Origin: ANME-2 cluster archaeon
GTDB taxonomy: Archaea > Halobacteriota > Methanosarcinia > Methanosarcinales > Methanocomedenaceae
Reading direction: 5' to 3'
Assembly: GCA_014237145.1 (NCBI GenBank)
Contig: JAAXOC010000052.1
Span: 1 to 64,000, forward strand
Length of the DNA: 64,000 bases
Of the stretch, positions 36,611 through 45,147 are shown one piece after another. The position numbers were made by a program, and so were the translations under genes. Each line of letters opens with the position of its first letter. Position 1 is the first letter of the stretch. The notes beneath the pieces are model-generated. The model did no database searches. It had not been told where the DNA came from and saw only the letters and a program-made list of their open reading frames with translations.

Positions 36611-38548
36611 TCACACAATTGAAGCGAAAAGTACCCTGCTCACAACCATGGAAATTGTAAAGACCAAAATCGACAAAGGCAACCCCTTTCCAAGTTCATA
36701 CATGAATTGTGCTTTATCCCCGCCGTATTCGATACCTCCTGCAAACCTGATCAGGATAACAACCAGTATGATAATATAAAATCCTACTGCCAGCATGAAC
36801 ACATCAGGTGGGATGCTCTGTTCCATCCCACCTCCCACATCTGACATGATAGATGAAATACTGATATCATCAGGCAGCCTGCTAAACTCGTGTGAAATAT
36901 CTTGCAGTATCTTCTGGATAACCTCTGAAAGGGCCAGGGTTACACCTGCGATCAGGGGGGCAAATATTATAGCCGTTGTTTTCATTGTGGAGGTCACATC
37001 ATACAGTGAGCTTTTAATGTTATCCTCAACCTCTTGCAGCTCTTTCAAGTGGTCTGCCAGTTTTACAATGGCAACACCTGCTGCCTCATGGCTTTTATAT
37101 ACACTCTCGGTAAACAGCCGCATAGTGGTTTGCACCCGCTCTGAATAGATATTCTTAAACGCACCGTACTCCTGGTCAAAGATTGCACCTGCCAGCGTTG
37201 TCCTGAGAAAAGAGATGTTATGCGCCACGTTCTGGAATGCTTCTCCAATGCCGGTACCCTTCATGGTCTGGGCGGTTTGCATGAAGGCCCATTCCGGGGA
37301 ACGCCCCTCGCTGATCCGGCGTCCCAGCACGAACAGGGCATCTGCAAACTGGCGCTCTATCTCTTTAATCTCATCTCTGATGCTTTTATATGGTGCATAG
37401 ACCATGAATGCATATATGGATATCAGGGCTGTGACACCCCAGATCACAGGGAACGAAACAGGTACGAGTCCGGTCATCACACCTGTACTTACAATGCCAC
37501 CCGGATTGCCCAGTTGCACCCAAATATACCCGGATGCACCAATCAATACCGCTACTGTTACTGATAATATCATTGTACTCCGTCTGGTACTCCTGATGTT
37601 TACAAGGCGCGGGTGTTCATCCGGTATATTTGGCGGCGAGAAGGCAGCAGGACGCTGAAGCAATATATACTCGGCATATGCAAAAGTGGCCAGCGGCAGG
37701 ATCAGGTCATAGAGCAGTATAAGGGTAATAGCATTGATACGCACTCCCACAATGCTCACAGCAGGAAGTAGCGCCACCAGTGCCAGCGGGATCAGAATAA
37801 AGATGCTGTACAATACATAGGTGGGTGTCTTAAGCCTGGCCGCAAACCCTTCCATCATATGCCTGGTACCCTCCAGCACAATATCCAGGCTCTTGTTCAA
37901 TGTCATAACTCGCTGTGCTTCATCAGGCTCATTTGTACTGCTCTTAACCAGATACAGTGCACGCTTGAAGTACTCACTGTTCTTACCCCACTGATTGGCA
38001 AAGGCTATGAGGGCATCATCGATGTCTGTGTATACTCTCACATGCATATCCCATATCAGTTTACGCAGGTCCCGGGCCAGGGGCCTATCTGAATTGGCAG
38101 CTGCAAAGGAGATGGCCCGCTCCATGTTCGATACCAGTTTCATGCTCATGACAACGTAAGATAGTATCTCAGGGATATCTCCCAAGGAGTGTATTTTTTC
38201 GAACCTGGCATGGATCTTTGGATATTCGCTGAGATAAAGCAGCAGGGCTAAAGGTATGAGCACAGTGGTCAATACCATGAAGATTATGGTCGTGGAGTCG
38301 AATACCATGAACTTGAAAAATACAAGGTCCACGACAGTGAGCAGTATAAATGAGATTAAAGCACCCGATATAGCCAGTATTTGGGTTTCGTAGGGTTCAA
38401 CATCAAATCCGCAAAAATTCAGGCTATCCATGAATTCCTGACTGACAGAGGCTTCGCTTTTCTTTTTAAAGCGTTCAAGGTCGCCTACAAGCCAGCCACA
38501 GTAGTTGACTGAGTGCTTACATGCAGTTGAGTACCAGTTGCCAGGCAT
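36611..38548 (-). CDS. Type II/IV secretion system F-type membrane protein (TadC/FlaJ-like)
   Basis: A 645-residue membrane platform protein with two T2SSF halves. Membrane helices cluster near residues 55-110, 255-300, 330-400 and 540-640. The cytoplasmic segment 'EIERQFADALFVLGRRISEG' (near 400) and 'SVYKSHEAAGVAIVKLADHLKELQEVE' are typical of archaeal TadC. Starts at ATG with 'aggtgag' upstream. It would work with a TadA-type ATPase and prepilin-like subunits to assemble a pilus, but no ATPase is in the window. The pilin-like genes at 27.7-30.6 kb are candidate substrates. Confidence 0.87.
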   Translation of the reverse strand: MPGNWYSTACKHSVNYCGWLVGDLERFKKKSEASVSQEFMDSLNFCGFDVEPYETQILAISGALISFILLTVVDLVFFKFMVFDSTTIIFMVLTTVLIPLALLLYLSEYPKIHARFEKIHSLGDIPEILSYVVMSMKLVSNMERAISFAAANSDRPLARDLRKLIWDMHVRVYTDIDDALIAFANQWGKNSEYFKRALYLVKSSTNEPDEAQRVMTLNKSLDIVLEGTRHMMEGFAARLKTPTYVLYSIFILIPLALVALLPAVSIVGVRINAITLILLYDLILPLATFAYAEYILLQRPAAFSPPNIPDEHPRLVNIRSTRRSTMILSVTVAVLIGASGYIWVQLGNPGGIVSTGVMTGLVPVSFPVIWGVTALISIYAFMVYAPYKSIRDEIKEIERQFADALFVLGRRISEGRSPEWAFMQTAQTMKGTGIGEAFQNVAHNISFLRTTLAGAIFDQEYGAFKNIYSERVQTTMRLFTESVYKSHEAAGVAIVKLADHLKELQEVEDNIKSSLYDVTSTMKTTAIIFAPLIAGVTLALSEVIQKILQDISHEFSRLPDDISISSIMSDVGGGMEQSIPPDVFMLAVGFYIIILVVILIRFAGGIEYGGDKAQFMYELGKGLPLSILVFTISMVVSRVLFASIV

Positions 38549-38687
38549 TTAATCTCACCTGGGCTTAGGTGGAATAGGATATATATAACTATAGTGAATG
38601 TTGAAGTGTGAATGTTGGAGCATTTTCTTCTTGATCTGATATTATTGTATCTCTTAGAATCAATTGGGTAGTGCATTCGGGTATTTT

Positions 38688-39494
38688 CTATATCCGGCAT
38701 GACCCACAATAGATCTCTTCCTGTATGCTGTCGATCTTTGGCTCCTCACCGCACACGGGACACTGTGGGTTTTTGCGTATCTTGATCTCATCAAAGGTCA
38801 TGTACAGGGCATCGTAATATATCATCCTGCCCAGTAGTAGTTCACCAATTCCAAGCAAGTATTTTATTACCTCGGTGGCCTGGATGACACCAATGATACC
38901 GGGCAGCACACCCATCACTCCCACTTCATGGCTTAAGGGGGCCACACCAGGGGGTGGCGCATGTTCGAAAAGGCAGCGGTAGCATGGTCCTTTCCCAGGG
39001 ATAATTGTTATGGCCTGCCCCTCGAAACTGAAGATACTGCCGTGTGACAGGGGGGTGTTGGTCAGCACGCAGGCATCATTCACCATATATCTTGTGGCGA
39101 AATTATCAGAACAGTCGACCACTATATCATAATCCTTGATGATGTCCATTATGTTGCCGGCATCCAGCCGGGTCTCATAGGGTACGACCTTAACGTCTGG
39201 GTTCAGTTTCTCAACGAATCCGGCTGCTGAAGCCACTTTGGGTTTATCCACATTCCCGCCATGTATGACCTGGCGCTGCAGGTTGCTTAAGTCAACCACA
39301 TCATCGTCAACGATGCCAAGTGTGCCTACTCCGGCAGCGGCAAGGTACTGAATGACCGGGGAACCCAGACCTCCGGCACCGATGCAGAGCACTTTTGAGT
39401 CAAGTAGTTTTTGCTGGCCTTTTTTGCCTATTTCCGGGAGCATGATGTTGCGTAAATATCGCTGTATTTGTTCTTCAGTGAATCTGCCGGGCAT
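38688..39494 (-). CDS. moeB: E1-like adenylating enzyme (MoeB/ThiF/HesA family)
   Basis: A 268-residue activating enzyme. The nucleotide-binding Rossmann motif is 'IGAGGLGSPVIQYLAAAG' (near 37-54), with 'DDDVVDLSNLQRQVIH' and 'DCSDNFATRYMVNDAC'. Zinc is held by 'CPVC' and 'CGSC' pairs at the C-terminus. It adenylates the C-terminal Gly-Gly of MoaD, ThiS or SAMP proteins; the MoaD-like protein at 62655 ends in GG and is a plausible client. Start has 'aggag' upstream. Stand-alone gene, so MoeB versus ThiF remains open. Confidence 0.9.
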   Translation of the reverse strand: MPGRFTEEQIQRYLRNIMLPEIGKKGQQKLLDSKVLCIGAGGLGSPVIQYLAAAGVGTLGIVDDDVVDLSNLQRQVIHGGNVDKPKVASAAGFVEKLNPDVKVVPYETRLDAGNIMDIIKDYDIVVDCSDNFATRYMVNDACVLTNTPLSHGSIFSFEGQAITIIPGKGPCYRCLFEHAPPPGVAPLSHEVGVMGVLPGIIGVIQATEVIKYLLGIGELLLGRMIYYDALYMTFDEIKIRKNPQCPVCGEEPKIDSIQEEIYCGSCRI

Positions 39495-40094
39495 TTGAGT
39501 GATTCTCCTGTATTATTCTGATAATTATTACTCTGAGTATTATTTTCACATTTAAAGTATTACTGACATAAATATATTATGGTTATTCCAGTATCTCCGA
39601 ACAATATGTCCACATGAGATAGCCCCCTCTATCCCAACTCACAAATATTTGAAAAGATGTGGACATACTATCGATGGCTCCCTGATGATCCATCAACCTA
39701 CACCTCCGTGTTGTTGAGTCATGGAAATGGACATCTAATCATATATTCTTTGATCGTGCTACACACTCTTCGTACATATCTAACATGAACACTTTGAAAC
39801 TTACCTCATCTTTGGATAATCAACTTTGGCACTATTTCAGAATTTTGTTACTTTGCGAACAAAAAATCCTTCGATACCTTCTATTTCTAGATGATTTTGT
39901 GGTTGTATTTCTACTTTCCTCACAGGATATCCGATATGTTTAAAGGTTATGATAAAATTAAGAATGTGGCCTAGATTGATGGAAAATTGAGTTCGGGTGA
40001 GAAATAAATGAAACTAAAGAAAGTTATTAAGTTATTCGGAGATACTGGCTTATCCGTTAGACTTATAGGTAACAAGTTATATTCAGATAGTCGC
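39495..40094. other. 600-base intergenic region bounded by small repeats
   Basis: No convincing gene. The 48-bp dispersed repeat is at 39588-39635, and its terminal 14-mer recurs inverted at 40036-40049, so 39588-40049 may be a relic element of about 460 bp. AT-rich sequence before the tRNA may be its promoter. Confidence 0.45.
39588..39635 (-). repeat. 48-bp dispersed repeat, inverted copy of 6101-6148
   Basis: Reverse complement of 6101-6148 with two differences. Terminal 'ccagtatctccgaa' pairs with 'ttcggagatactgg' at 40036-40049. Confidence 0.7.
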
Positions 40095-40170
40095 AGCCCG
40101 GTAGTGTAGCGGTCAATCATTGGGGGCCCTGGATCCCCGGACCTCGGTTCGAATCCGTGCCGGGCTACCA
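40095..40170 (+). tRNA. tRNA-Gln (CTG)
   Basis: Cloverleaf: acceptor AGCCCGG/CCGGGCT, D stem GTG/CAT, anticodon stem GGGGG/TCCCC, T loop TTCGAAT, and an encoded CCA. The seven-base anticodon loop is CCCTGGA, giving anticodon CTG. Position 33 is C instead of the near-universal T, and the T stem has a T-T mismatch (CTCGG/CCGTG). The AGCCCGG acceptor fits archaeal tRNA-Gln. Functionality is probable but the two oddities deserve a check. Confidence 0.8.
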
Positions 40171-40193
40171 TACAATTCTTTGGTGCCTATCAG

Positions 40194-40910
40194 ATGACGG
40201 TGACAAAAGGGCAGGACATGGTCTCAATCGTCATACCTGCCTATAACGAAGAAAAACGCATTTTAGGTACACTACAAGAACTATCCCGCTTCTTTTCAAA
40301 AAACCCGCATGAGATACTGGTGGTCATGGACGGCTGCACGGACAGCACCCCTGAACTTGTTGCAGGATTTAGCATAAACCATCCTGCTGTCAGGTCAGTA
40401 TCCCATCCCGCCAGGCTTGGAAAAGGTGGAGGCATACTGCTCGGCATTTCCGGGGCCAGGGGAAGTATTATTGCAGTAGTGGATGCCGACTGTGCCGTCC
40501 CGCCCCATGATGTGGGTAAGATGGTGGATATGGTCCCGGATGGCATTGACTGCGTGATCTCCTCACGGTACCTGCCTGGGTCAGTAATACACACTCACCA
40601 GCCCCCGCACAGGGTACTTGCCAGCCGGTGTTTTAATGCAATGGTCAGGCTGTTGTTCGGATTGCCCTACAAGGATACCCAGTGCGGTTGCAAGGTACTA
40701 AATGCACAGGCAGCCCGTCGGGTGGCCGGTGATATCCGGACCCACAATTATGCTTTTGACGTGGAACTGCTCTGGCGCATCAGGGATATGGGCTATACAA
40801 CAGTAGAAGTACCTGTGGAATGGCGCCACATTGAAGGCTCAAAGCTTGACCTGAAAAAAGTAATACCCCAGATGTTTGCAGCCGTGGTCAGGTTGAGGTT
40901 GAAAAAGTAA
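40194..40910 (+). CDS. Family 2 glycosyltransferase (dolichyl-phosphate glucosyltransferase-like)
   Basis: A 238-residue GT-A enzyme; ATG at 40218 ('MVSIVIPAYNEE') is an alternative start. Motifs: 'IVIPAYNEEKRI', 'VVMDGCTDSTPEL', the metal-binding 'VVDADCAVP' and a C-terminal 'CGCKVLNAQAARRV...YAFDVELLWRI', as in enzymes that transfer glucose or mannose from a nucleotide sugar to a polyprenyl phosphate. No membrane anchor is visible. It likely serves protein N-glycosylation or surface glycans. It begins 23 bases after tRNA-Gln and is convergent with tgtA. Confidence 0.87.
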   Translation: MTVTKGQDMVSIVIPAYNEEKRILGTLQELSRFFSKNPHEILVVMDGCTDSTPELVAGFSINHPAVRSVSHPARLGKGGGILLGISGARGSIIAVVDADCAVPPHDVGKMVDMVPDGIDCVISSRYLPGSVIHTHQPPHRVLASRCFNAMVRLLFGLPYKDTQCGCKVLNAQAARRVAGDIRTHNYAFDVELLWRIRDMGYTTVEVPVEWRHIEGSKLDLKKVIPQMFAAVVRLRLKK

Positions 40911-40912
40911 GG

Positions 40913-42376
40913 TCAGACCGACCAGCTGTGACTTACCATCCGGCATATCTCCTGTATCAGGGGATGGTCCCAGGACTGCCGGTACACGAAAGTGAACTCT
41001 GCACCAGGGTTATGCTCAATGAGCTTTTTAGTGTTCTCAAGGGCACAGGTCAGGGATTCGTGGTCTGGCACATTTGCAACCTCGGCATTAAAAGGATATG
41101 TCTCTTTCAATTCCAGGGGGTATGCGCCGAACGGAGGCTTGAAGTGCAATACATTGTCGTATTCTGTTTCATGTCTGACCCGCCCACCGGGTCGTATTAA
41201 TACCGTCCCCACCAGTTCCAGCCGCTCAAGCCTGGTATTCCAACGGGTGACCTCTGGTCTTTTTGTGGATTCCGGGCCACAGTAAAAGTATGTGGATTTT
41301 GAGGATGGGTCGAACTGCTCTATCCAGTCAGCATATGTTACTGCCCGCTTCAGCCCGTCAAGCATCCTTGGATGGATGCGGGCCCGCCTCTCTACAAGTT
41401 CCCAGAGGTTGCCCTCACGTAGTGCCTGCTTAACCAGCCTTATCTCAGCAAATGTAGCGTACAAATTATGGCGGGCCAGCAGTTCCTGCCTGTCAGGGCT
41501 GGCCGCGATCTCACCAGCAGTATGGCCGATGCATACCGGACACGAACAGGGAAGATATGCCATGTCCTTGATATGGTAAGTGCCCTCTGCGGTCAGGTAC
41601 CTGCCGTCCTTTGCATACAGGGCATAGGCTGCGGAATCAAACAGGTCACAGCCGAGTGCTACTGCCAGTGCGAACACCATCGGATGCCCGGCACCGAAAA
41701 GATGCACGGGAACCGAGGAGGGCAGCCCTTTCTTTGCACTCACTATCACGTCCACCAGGTCAGCATAGCGGTATGATTCCATCAGCGGTACTACCGCACC
41801 TATGGGATAGATATCAAAACCAGCCCTCCCCAGTTCCCTGCCTGCCTGCTCGCGCAGGTCCTTGAAAATGCCGCCCTGTACAGGAGCTGCAAGCAGCATG
41901 GAGCTGTTATTGTTTTGTTCCAGGGCTTCCATGAGCCTCTGGTTTGTTATGGTAAGTTCACTCTTTGCCACATCCCGATCGGCAGAAGGCGGCGTTGGAA
42001 TATCCAGTGGAACGCCGATGTCTGTACCGATATCCTGCTGGAACTTGATTATCTGTGCATTATCCACTTCGATATCGCCATACACACTCAACTGGAATGA
42101 ACCACTGTCAGTCATGATGGGGCCGTCAAATTCCAGCAGGCTGTGCAGCCCGGCCGATAGTGCCTGCTCTTTTAGTTCCCGGTTGCGGTAGATGATATAT
42201 GAGTTTGTGATTAGCATCTGTGCACCAAAACCCGGCATCTCTTTTGCCGGGATGGTCCGGATATTGGGATTGATGACAGGCATGATAGTGGGTGTCTCAA
42301 CCGTGCCGTGAGGTGTGGCCAGGCGTCCTATCCTGCCCGCAGAATCCTTGTGTATGATCTCGAATATATCTGGCAT
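40913..42376 (-). CDS. tgtA: tRNA-guanine(15) transglycosylase (archaeosine synthesis)
   Basis: A 487-residue archaeal TGT, swapping guanine-15 of the tRNA D-loop for preQ0, the first step to archaeosine. 'MTDSGSFQLSVYGDIEV' holds the nucleophile-region Asp, 'LDIPTPPSADRDVAKSE' matches the archaeal enzyme, and zinc ligands are in 'LPCSCPVCIGHT' with a later His. The C-terminal ~150 residues are the archaea-specific extension; a PUA domain is not evident and is often encoded separately. Ends 3 bases from the convergent glycosyltransferase. Confidence 0.95.
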   Translation of the reverse strand: MPDIFEIIHKDSAGRIGRLATPHGTVETPTIMPVINPNIRTIPAKEMPGFGAQMLITNSYIIYRNRELKEQALSAGLHSLLEFDGPIMTDSGSFQLSVYGDIEVDNAQIIKFQQDIGTDIGVPLDIPTPPSADRDVAKSELTITNQRLMEALEQNNNSSMLLAAPVQGGIFKDLREQAGRELGRAGFDIYPIGAVVPLMESYRYADLVDVIVSAKKGLPSSVPVHLFGAGHPMVFALAVALGCDLFDSAAYALYAKDGRYLTAEGTYHIKDMAYLPCSCPVCIGHTAGEIAASPDRQELLARHNLYATFAEIRLVKQALREGNLWELVERRARIHPRMLDGLKRAVTYADWIEQFDPSSKSTYFYCGPESTKRPEVTRWNTRLERLELVGTVLIRPGGRVRHETEYDNVLHFKPPFGAYPLELKETYPFNAEVANVPDHESLTCALENTKKLIEHNPGAEFTFVYRQSWDHPLIQEICRMVSHSWSV

Positions 42377-42432
42377 GTTCTATCCTGTCCCGTCTTGTTC
42401 CGTCACGTTCTATACTATTTTATCCTGTTTAT

Positions 42433-42572
42433 GAGACTTTTTATTATTTCCTGGAACGGTTTATTACCACAGAGTGCACAGAGAAACAATAACGCTCTGT
42501 GTGCCTCGGTGTTCTCTGTGGTTAATCTTCTTTGCCATGATTTATTTCATCCAGAATAAATTAAAAAGTCTC
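42433..42572. repeat. MITE with 8-bp target duplication
   Basis: Imperfect 23-bp terminal inverted repeats ('gagactttttattatttcct' plus gga; 'tccagaataaattaaaaagt' plus ctc) enclose a second hairpin at 42470-42524 built from 'ccacagag...ctctgtgg'. The 8-mer 'ctgtttat' is directly repeated at 42425-42432 and 42573-42580, as expected for a target-site duplication. No ORF. Confidence 0.75.
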
Positions 42573-42605
42573 CTGTTTATCCTGTCTTACCCTGTCCAGT
42601 CCTAT

Positions 42606-43142
42606 TTACCCATTTAGTAGGTCTGCTGCTATTACAAGTGGCAGCAATTCCACGTCCATGCCTTTCAGTCCTACTGATGCGCCTTCTTCCCTGTCCACTA
42701 CTGTGATCACCATATTCACAACCGACCCCGCATCCCTCAGGTCCTTAATGGCCTCAATCACCGAACCACCGGTGGTGGTCACATCCTCAAGCATAAGCAA
42801 CTCCCTGCCTGCCACATCCCCGACAAACCGCCCGCCAGTGCCGTATTCTTTCAATGACTTCCTGACAATCACCAGAGGCAGGCGGGATCTCAGTGAAACT
42901 GCGGTTGCAAGGGGAATACCTCCCACTGCAACACCACCGATGGCCTCTGCACAGATATGTCGCTCCTTCATGATGCCAGCGATACGGTTTGCAATCAGTT
43001 TAAGTGTGGCAGGGTCGGTGATGGCCTTCTTGATGTCAACATAATACGTACTCTTCCTGCCGGATGCCAGTGTAAAGTCACCGAACTTCACTGCCCCGCA
43101 GTTCTTTAATGCCTGAATCAGTTCTTTATCCATTCTTTTCAC
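42606..43142 (-). CDS. pyrE: Orotate phosphoribosyltransferase
   Basis: A 178-residue enzyme joining orotate to PRPP in UMP synthesis; ATG at 43133 is an alternative start. 'FTLASGRKSTYYVDIKKA' (near 22-39) is the orotate-binding N-terminal motif, and the PRPP loop is 'LLMLEDVTTTGGSVIEAI'. Length is normal for the archaeal type. Start overlaps the stop of the upstream carS gene by one base, implying a shared transcript. Confidence 0.95.
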   Translation of the reverse strand: MKRMDKELIQALKNCGAVKFGDFTLASGRKSTYYVDIKKAITDPATLKLIANRIAGIMKERHICAEAIGGVAVGGIPLATAVSLRSRLPLVIVRKSLKEYGTGGRFVGDVAGRELLMLEDVTTTGGSVIEAIKDLRDAGSVVNMVITVVDREEGASVGLKGMDVELLPLVIAADLLNG

Positions 43143-43723
43143 TACCAGGGTTCTTTCTTGACCTTAATGAGGTATCCCAATATGTTCGTAGACAGGTGCA
43201 GCAAGGGCGTGGCTACCAGTACTGTTATAATTATCCAGAAGCTGAAATAAGTATTGAACCAGTATGCTGCGAATATGTATGTCAGCACCCATGCACCCAG
43301 CACAAAATCAAGCTGGTCCGCCACAGGGAACATTGCACCCCGTTCAAGGTCCAGACGCCGCTTGATAAAACTCTCTGCACTGTCCCCAAGCAGCGCACCA
43401 AAAGCCATAAGGAACACTATGGATAAAGTGCTGAATGAATATGCACCCAGGGCACCATGGAACAATGGCCAGTTATCCAATACTCCTGATGCCATTAGAC
43501 GGGGTGCAAGTCCGATTTGGATAAGCCCTATCATAATTCCGCAGGCGGTCCCGGCTACCAGTCCCCTTATTGTCTTGCCGTTCCCAAGTATCCGCCTGCC
43601 GTCAGAGAAATACTTTCCCAGGTCAATCGGGGTACCTCCACCGAACACTGCAGCCATGGGATTTGCGAGATATGCAGGCAGCATAAGCCAGATGGATGCA
43701 GCCAGGATATCGATCAAGGTCAT
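43142..43723 (-). CDS. carS: CDP-archaeol synthase
   Basis: A 193-residue polytopic membrane enzyme (DUF46) that activates digeranylgeranylglyceryl phosphate with CTP, a step specific to archaeal ether-lipid synthesis. 'PAYLANPMAAVFGGGTPIDLG' and 'GDSAESFIKRRLDLERG' are family motifs. Four to five membrane helices are visible. First gene of a carS-pyrE pair. Confidence 0.95.
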   Translation of the reverse strand: MTLIDILAASIWLMLPAYLANPMAAVFGGGTPIDLGKYFSDGRRILGNGKTIRGLVAGTACGIMIGLIQIGLAPRLMASGVLDNWPLFHGALGAYSFSTLSIVFLMAFGALLGDSAESFIKRRLDLERGAMFPVADQLDFVLGAWVLTYIFAAYWFNTYFSFWIIITVLVATPLLHLSTNILGYLIKVKKEPW

Positions 43724-43769
43724 GCTACCTTAATGCTCATTTTTGGTGTTAAAAGTATTGAATCAAATG

Positions 43770-44231
43770 TCAGACTGTGAACGGTATACACTCGATCCTG
43801 CCAGAGTCCAGGTTCCTGAACTCCACACCTCCGGGCACGCCCAGTATCTCGACTCCGCCAAACTCGTCCACTCCGCACAGTATATCCTGTTCGGGATGGG
43901 TGCCGGGTGTGATATCACAACTGATGCGGGTACGGCTGCCAATAGAAACAACGATCTTGAGCCGCTTTGAGGCGGGGTGGTTCTTGGGCAGTACAATGAG
44001 CGGTGTGCCTACTTCCCTTAACATGTAAAGCACACATTTTATGCCATTGATGGTGGTATTCTGTGTATCAAAACCGGATGAGACCAGCAGGTCGTCAGGT
44101 TCGAGGCCCAGTACAATCTCCTCATCTTCAGTATCAAGGAAAAATAGGTTTCTTGTTCCGGCTTTTACAATACCGATAACTCCACTGTTACCGTGGAGCA
44201 TCAGTATTTCATTGTAATTCAGGGGTATCAT
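43770..44231 (-). CDS. Conserved-looking archaeal hypothetical protein
   Basis: A 153-residue soluble, beta-rich protein starting 'MIPLNYNEILMLHGNSGVIG' with no membrane segment. Recurrent hydrophobic strands and acidic turns ('DTEDEEIVLGLEPDDLLVSSG') are visible, but no catalytic motif. Located between carS-pyrE and a small zinc protein on the same strand, with about 45-base spacers. Family not recognised with certainty. Confidence 0.6.
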   Translation of the reverse strand: MIPLNYNEILMLHGNSGVIGIVKAGTRNLFFLDTEDEEIVLGLEPDDLLVSSGFDTQNTTINGIKCVLYMLREVGTPLIVLPKNHPASKRLKIVVSIGSRTRISCDITPGTHPEQDILCGVDEFGGVEILGVPGGVEFRNLDSGRIECIPFTV

Positions 44232-44267
44232 AAATTGATGATGTTAGCTTAATATTGGATTGTACGA

Positions 44268-44420
44268 TCATGCAAGTTCCACATTACTGGACCGGCATGC
44301 AGGGCAAGTGACATTTTTACCAATACCCTGAAATTCATTTCCGCAATCCTTGCATTTATAGTTCTTTGCATTTAATTCATCTGCCACATCTACTCCAAAT
44401 GCATCTCCTACGCTGCACAT
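44268..44420 (-). CDS. Small zinc-ribbon protein (50 aa)
   Basis: From ATG 44420 with 'ggaggtga' well placed upstream: 'MCSVGDAFGVDVADELNAKN' then 'YKCKDCGNEFQGIGKNVTCP' and 'ACRSSNVELA' before TGA. The CxxC...CxxC pairs form a rubredoxin/zinc-ribbon knuckle. Small proteins of this kind are common in methanogens and lack defined partners. The strong RBS and complete motif make it a confident gene. Confidence 0.8.
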   Translation of the reverse strand: MCSVGDAFGVDVADELNAKNYKCKDCGNEFQGIGKNVTCPACRSSNVELA

Positions 44421-44626
44421 AGTTTGATCTCACCTCCGGACTGGATTATGTCATGATTATGTATGTTCAATTGGGTAGATGATATATTAACTTTTCCGAA
44501 TAACCGGTATCTGTTGGTCCGTAACCTGGTTTATAAATTCATATGTTAGTTTGCACGCTATATGCAAAACCATACACGATCATATAGGTTAAACATTAAT
44601 ACAAATGAATTCTACTAAGTGACATA
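44421..44626. promoter_or_regulatory. Divergent promoter region
   Basis: Lies between the zinc-ribbon protein and the thioredoxin-like lipoprotein. AT-rich with TATA-like 'tataaattcatat' near 44533. No other structure noted. Confidence 0.35.
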
Positions 44627-45097
44627 ATGAGAAACAGGATTACCATTCTACCGTTTCTGTTACTGGCTGTAATGATCTTGTTTAGTGGGTGTACTGGCAA
44701 CAGCACTACACAAAAATCAGAATTAGCAACAGTGAACTCGATAGAAGAAATTGATGCAATGCTTGAAAGTGCACCGGTATTTGTTGAGCTGGGACGGGGA
44801 AGAGGACTGTGTCCTTCATGTGTAGAACAAAAACCTATTCTGGAAGAACTTGCAGCAGAATATGATGGAAAAGTGCATTTTGTCTATATCGACATTGACA
44901 AGCAGCACCAACTGGCTGCAAAGTTCAATGTATACTTTATCCCTGACATGTTTGTAATAGCCAGATCGGATAATGGCACATACAAATATGTACAACATGG
45001 TACTTTGACCACGAATTCTGAACAGGCCAAGATGATAGGTTTCACACCCAAAGGTCCACTGGAAATAGCTATACTGGATGCGCTCAGGTTAAGGTAG
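44627..45097 (+). CDS. Thioredoxin-like lipoprotein
   Basis: A 156-residue protein with signal helix and lipobox 'LFSGC' (Cys near 23), placing a thioredoxin fold outside the membrane. The redox motif is 'CPSC' and the cis-Pro loop 'YFIPDMFVI'. It should accept or donate electrons in extracytoplasmic thiol chemistry. The CcdA-type membrane protein encoded 50 bases downstream would reduce it from the cytosol. This pairing resembles DsbD/CcdA-ResA systems used in cytochrome c maturation or disulfide reduction. Confidence 0.88.
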   Translation: MRNRITILPFLLLAVMILFSGCTGNSTTQKSELATVNSIEEIDAMLESAPVFVELGRGRGLCPSCVEQKPILEELAAEYDGKVHFVYIDIDKQHQLAAKFNVYFIPDMFVIARSDNGTYKYVQHGTLTTNSEQAKMIGFTPKGPLEIAILDALRLR

Positions 45098-45147
45098 AAT
45101 TGATAATAAAAATGATTGAGAACACAACACAGTAAGCACAATTATCA

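Noticed and set aside
39971-40171. 66-aa minus-strand frame over tRNA-Gln
   Set aside because: It is the complement of the tRNA gene and its flank ('ARHGFEPRSGDPG' is a tRNA shadow).
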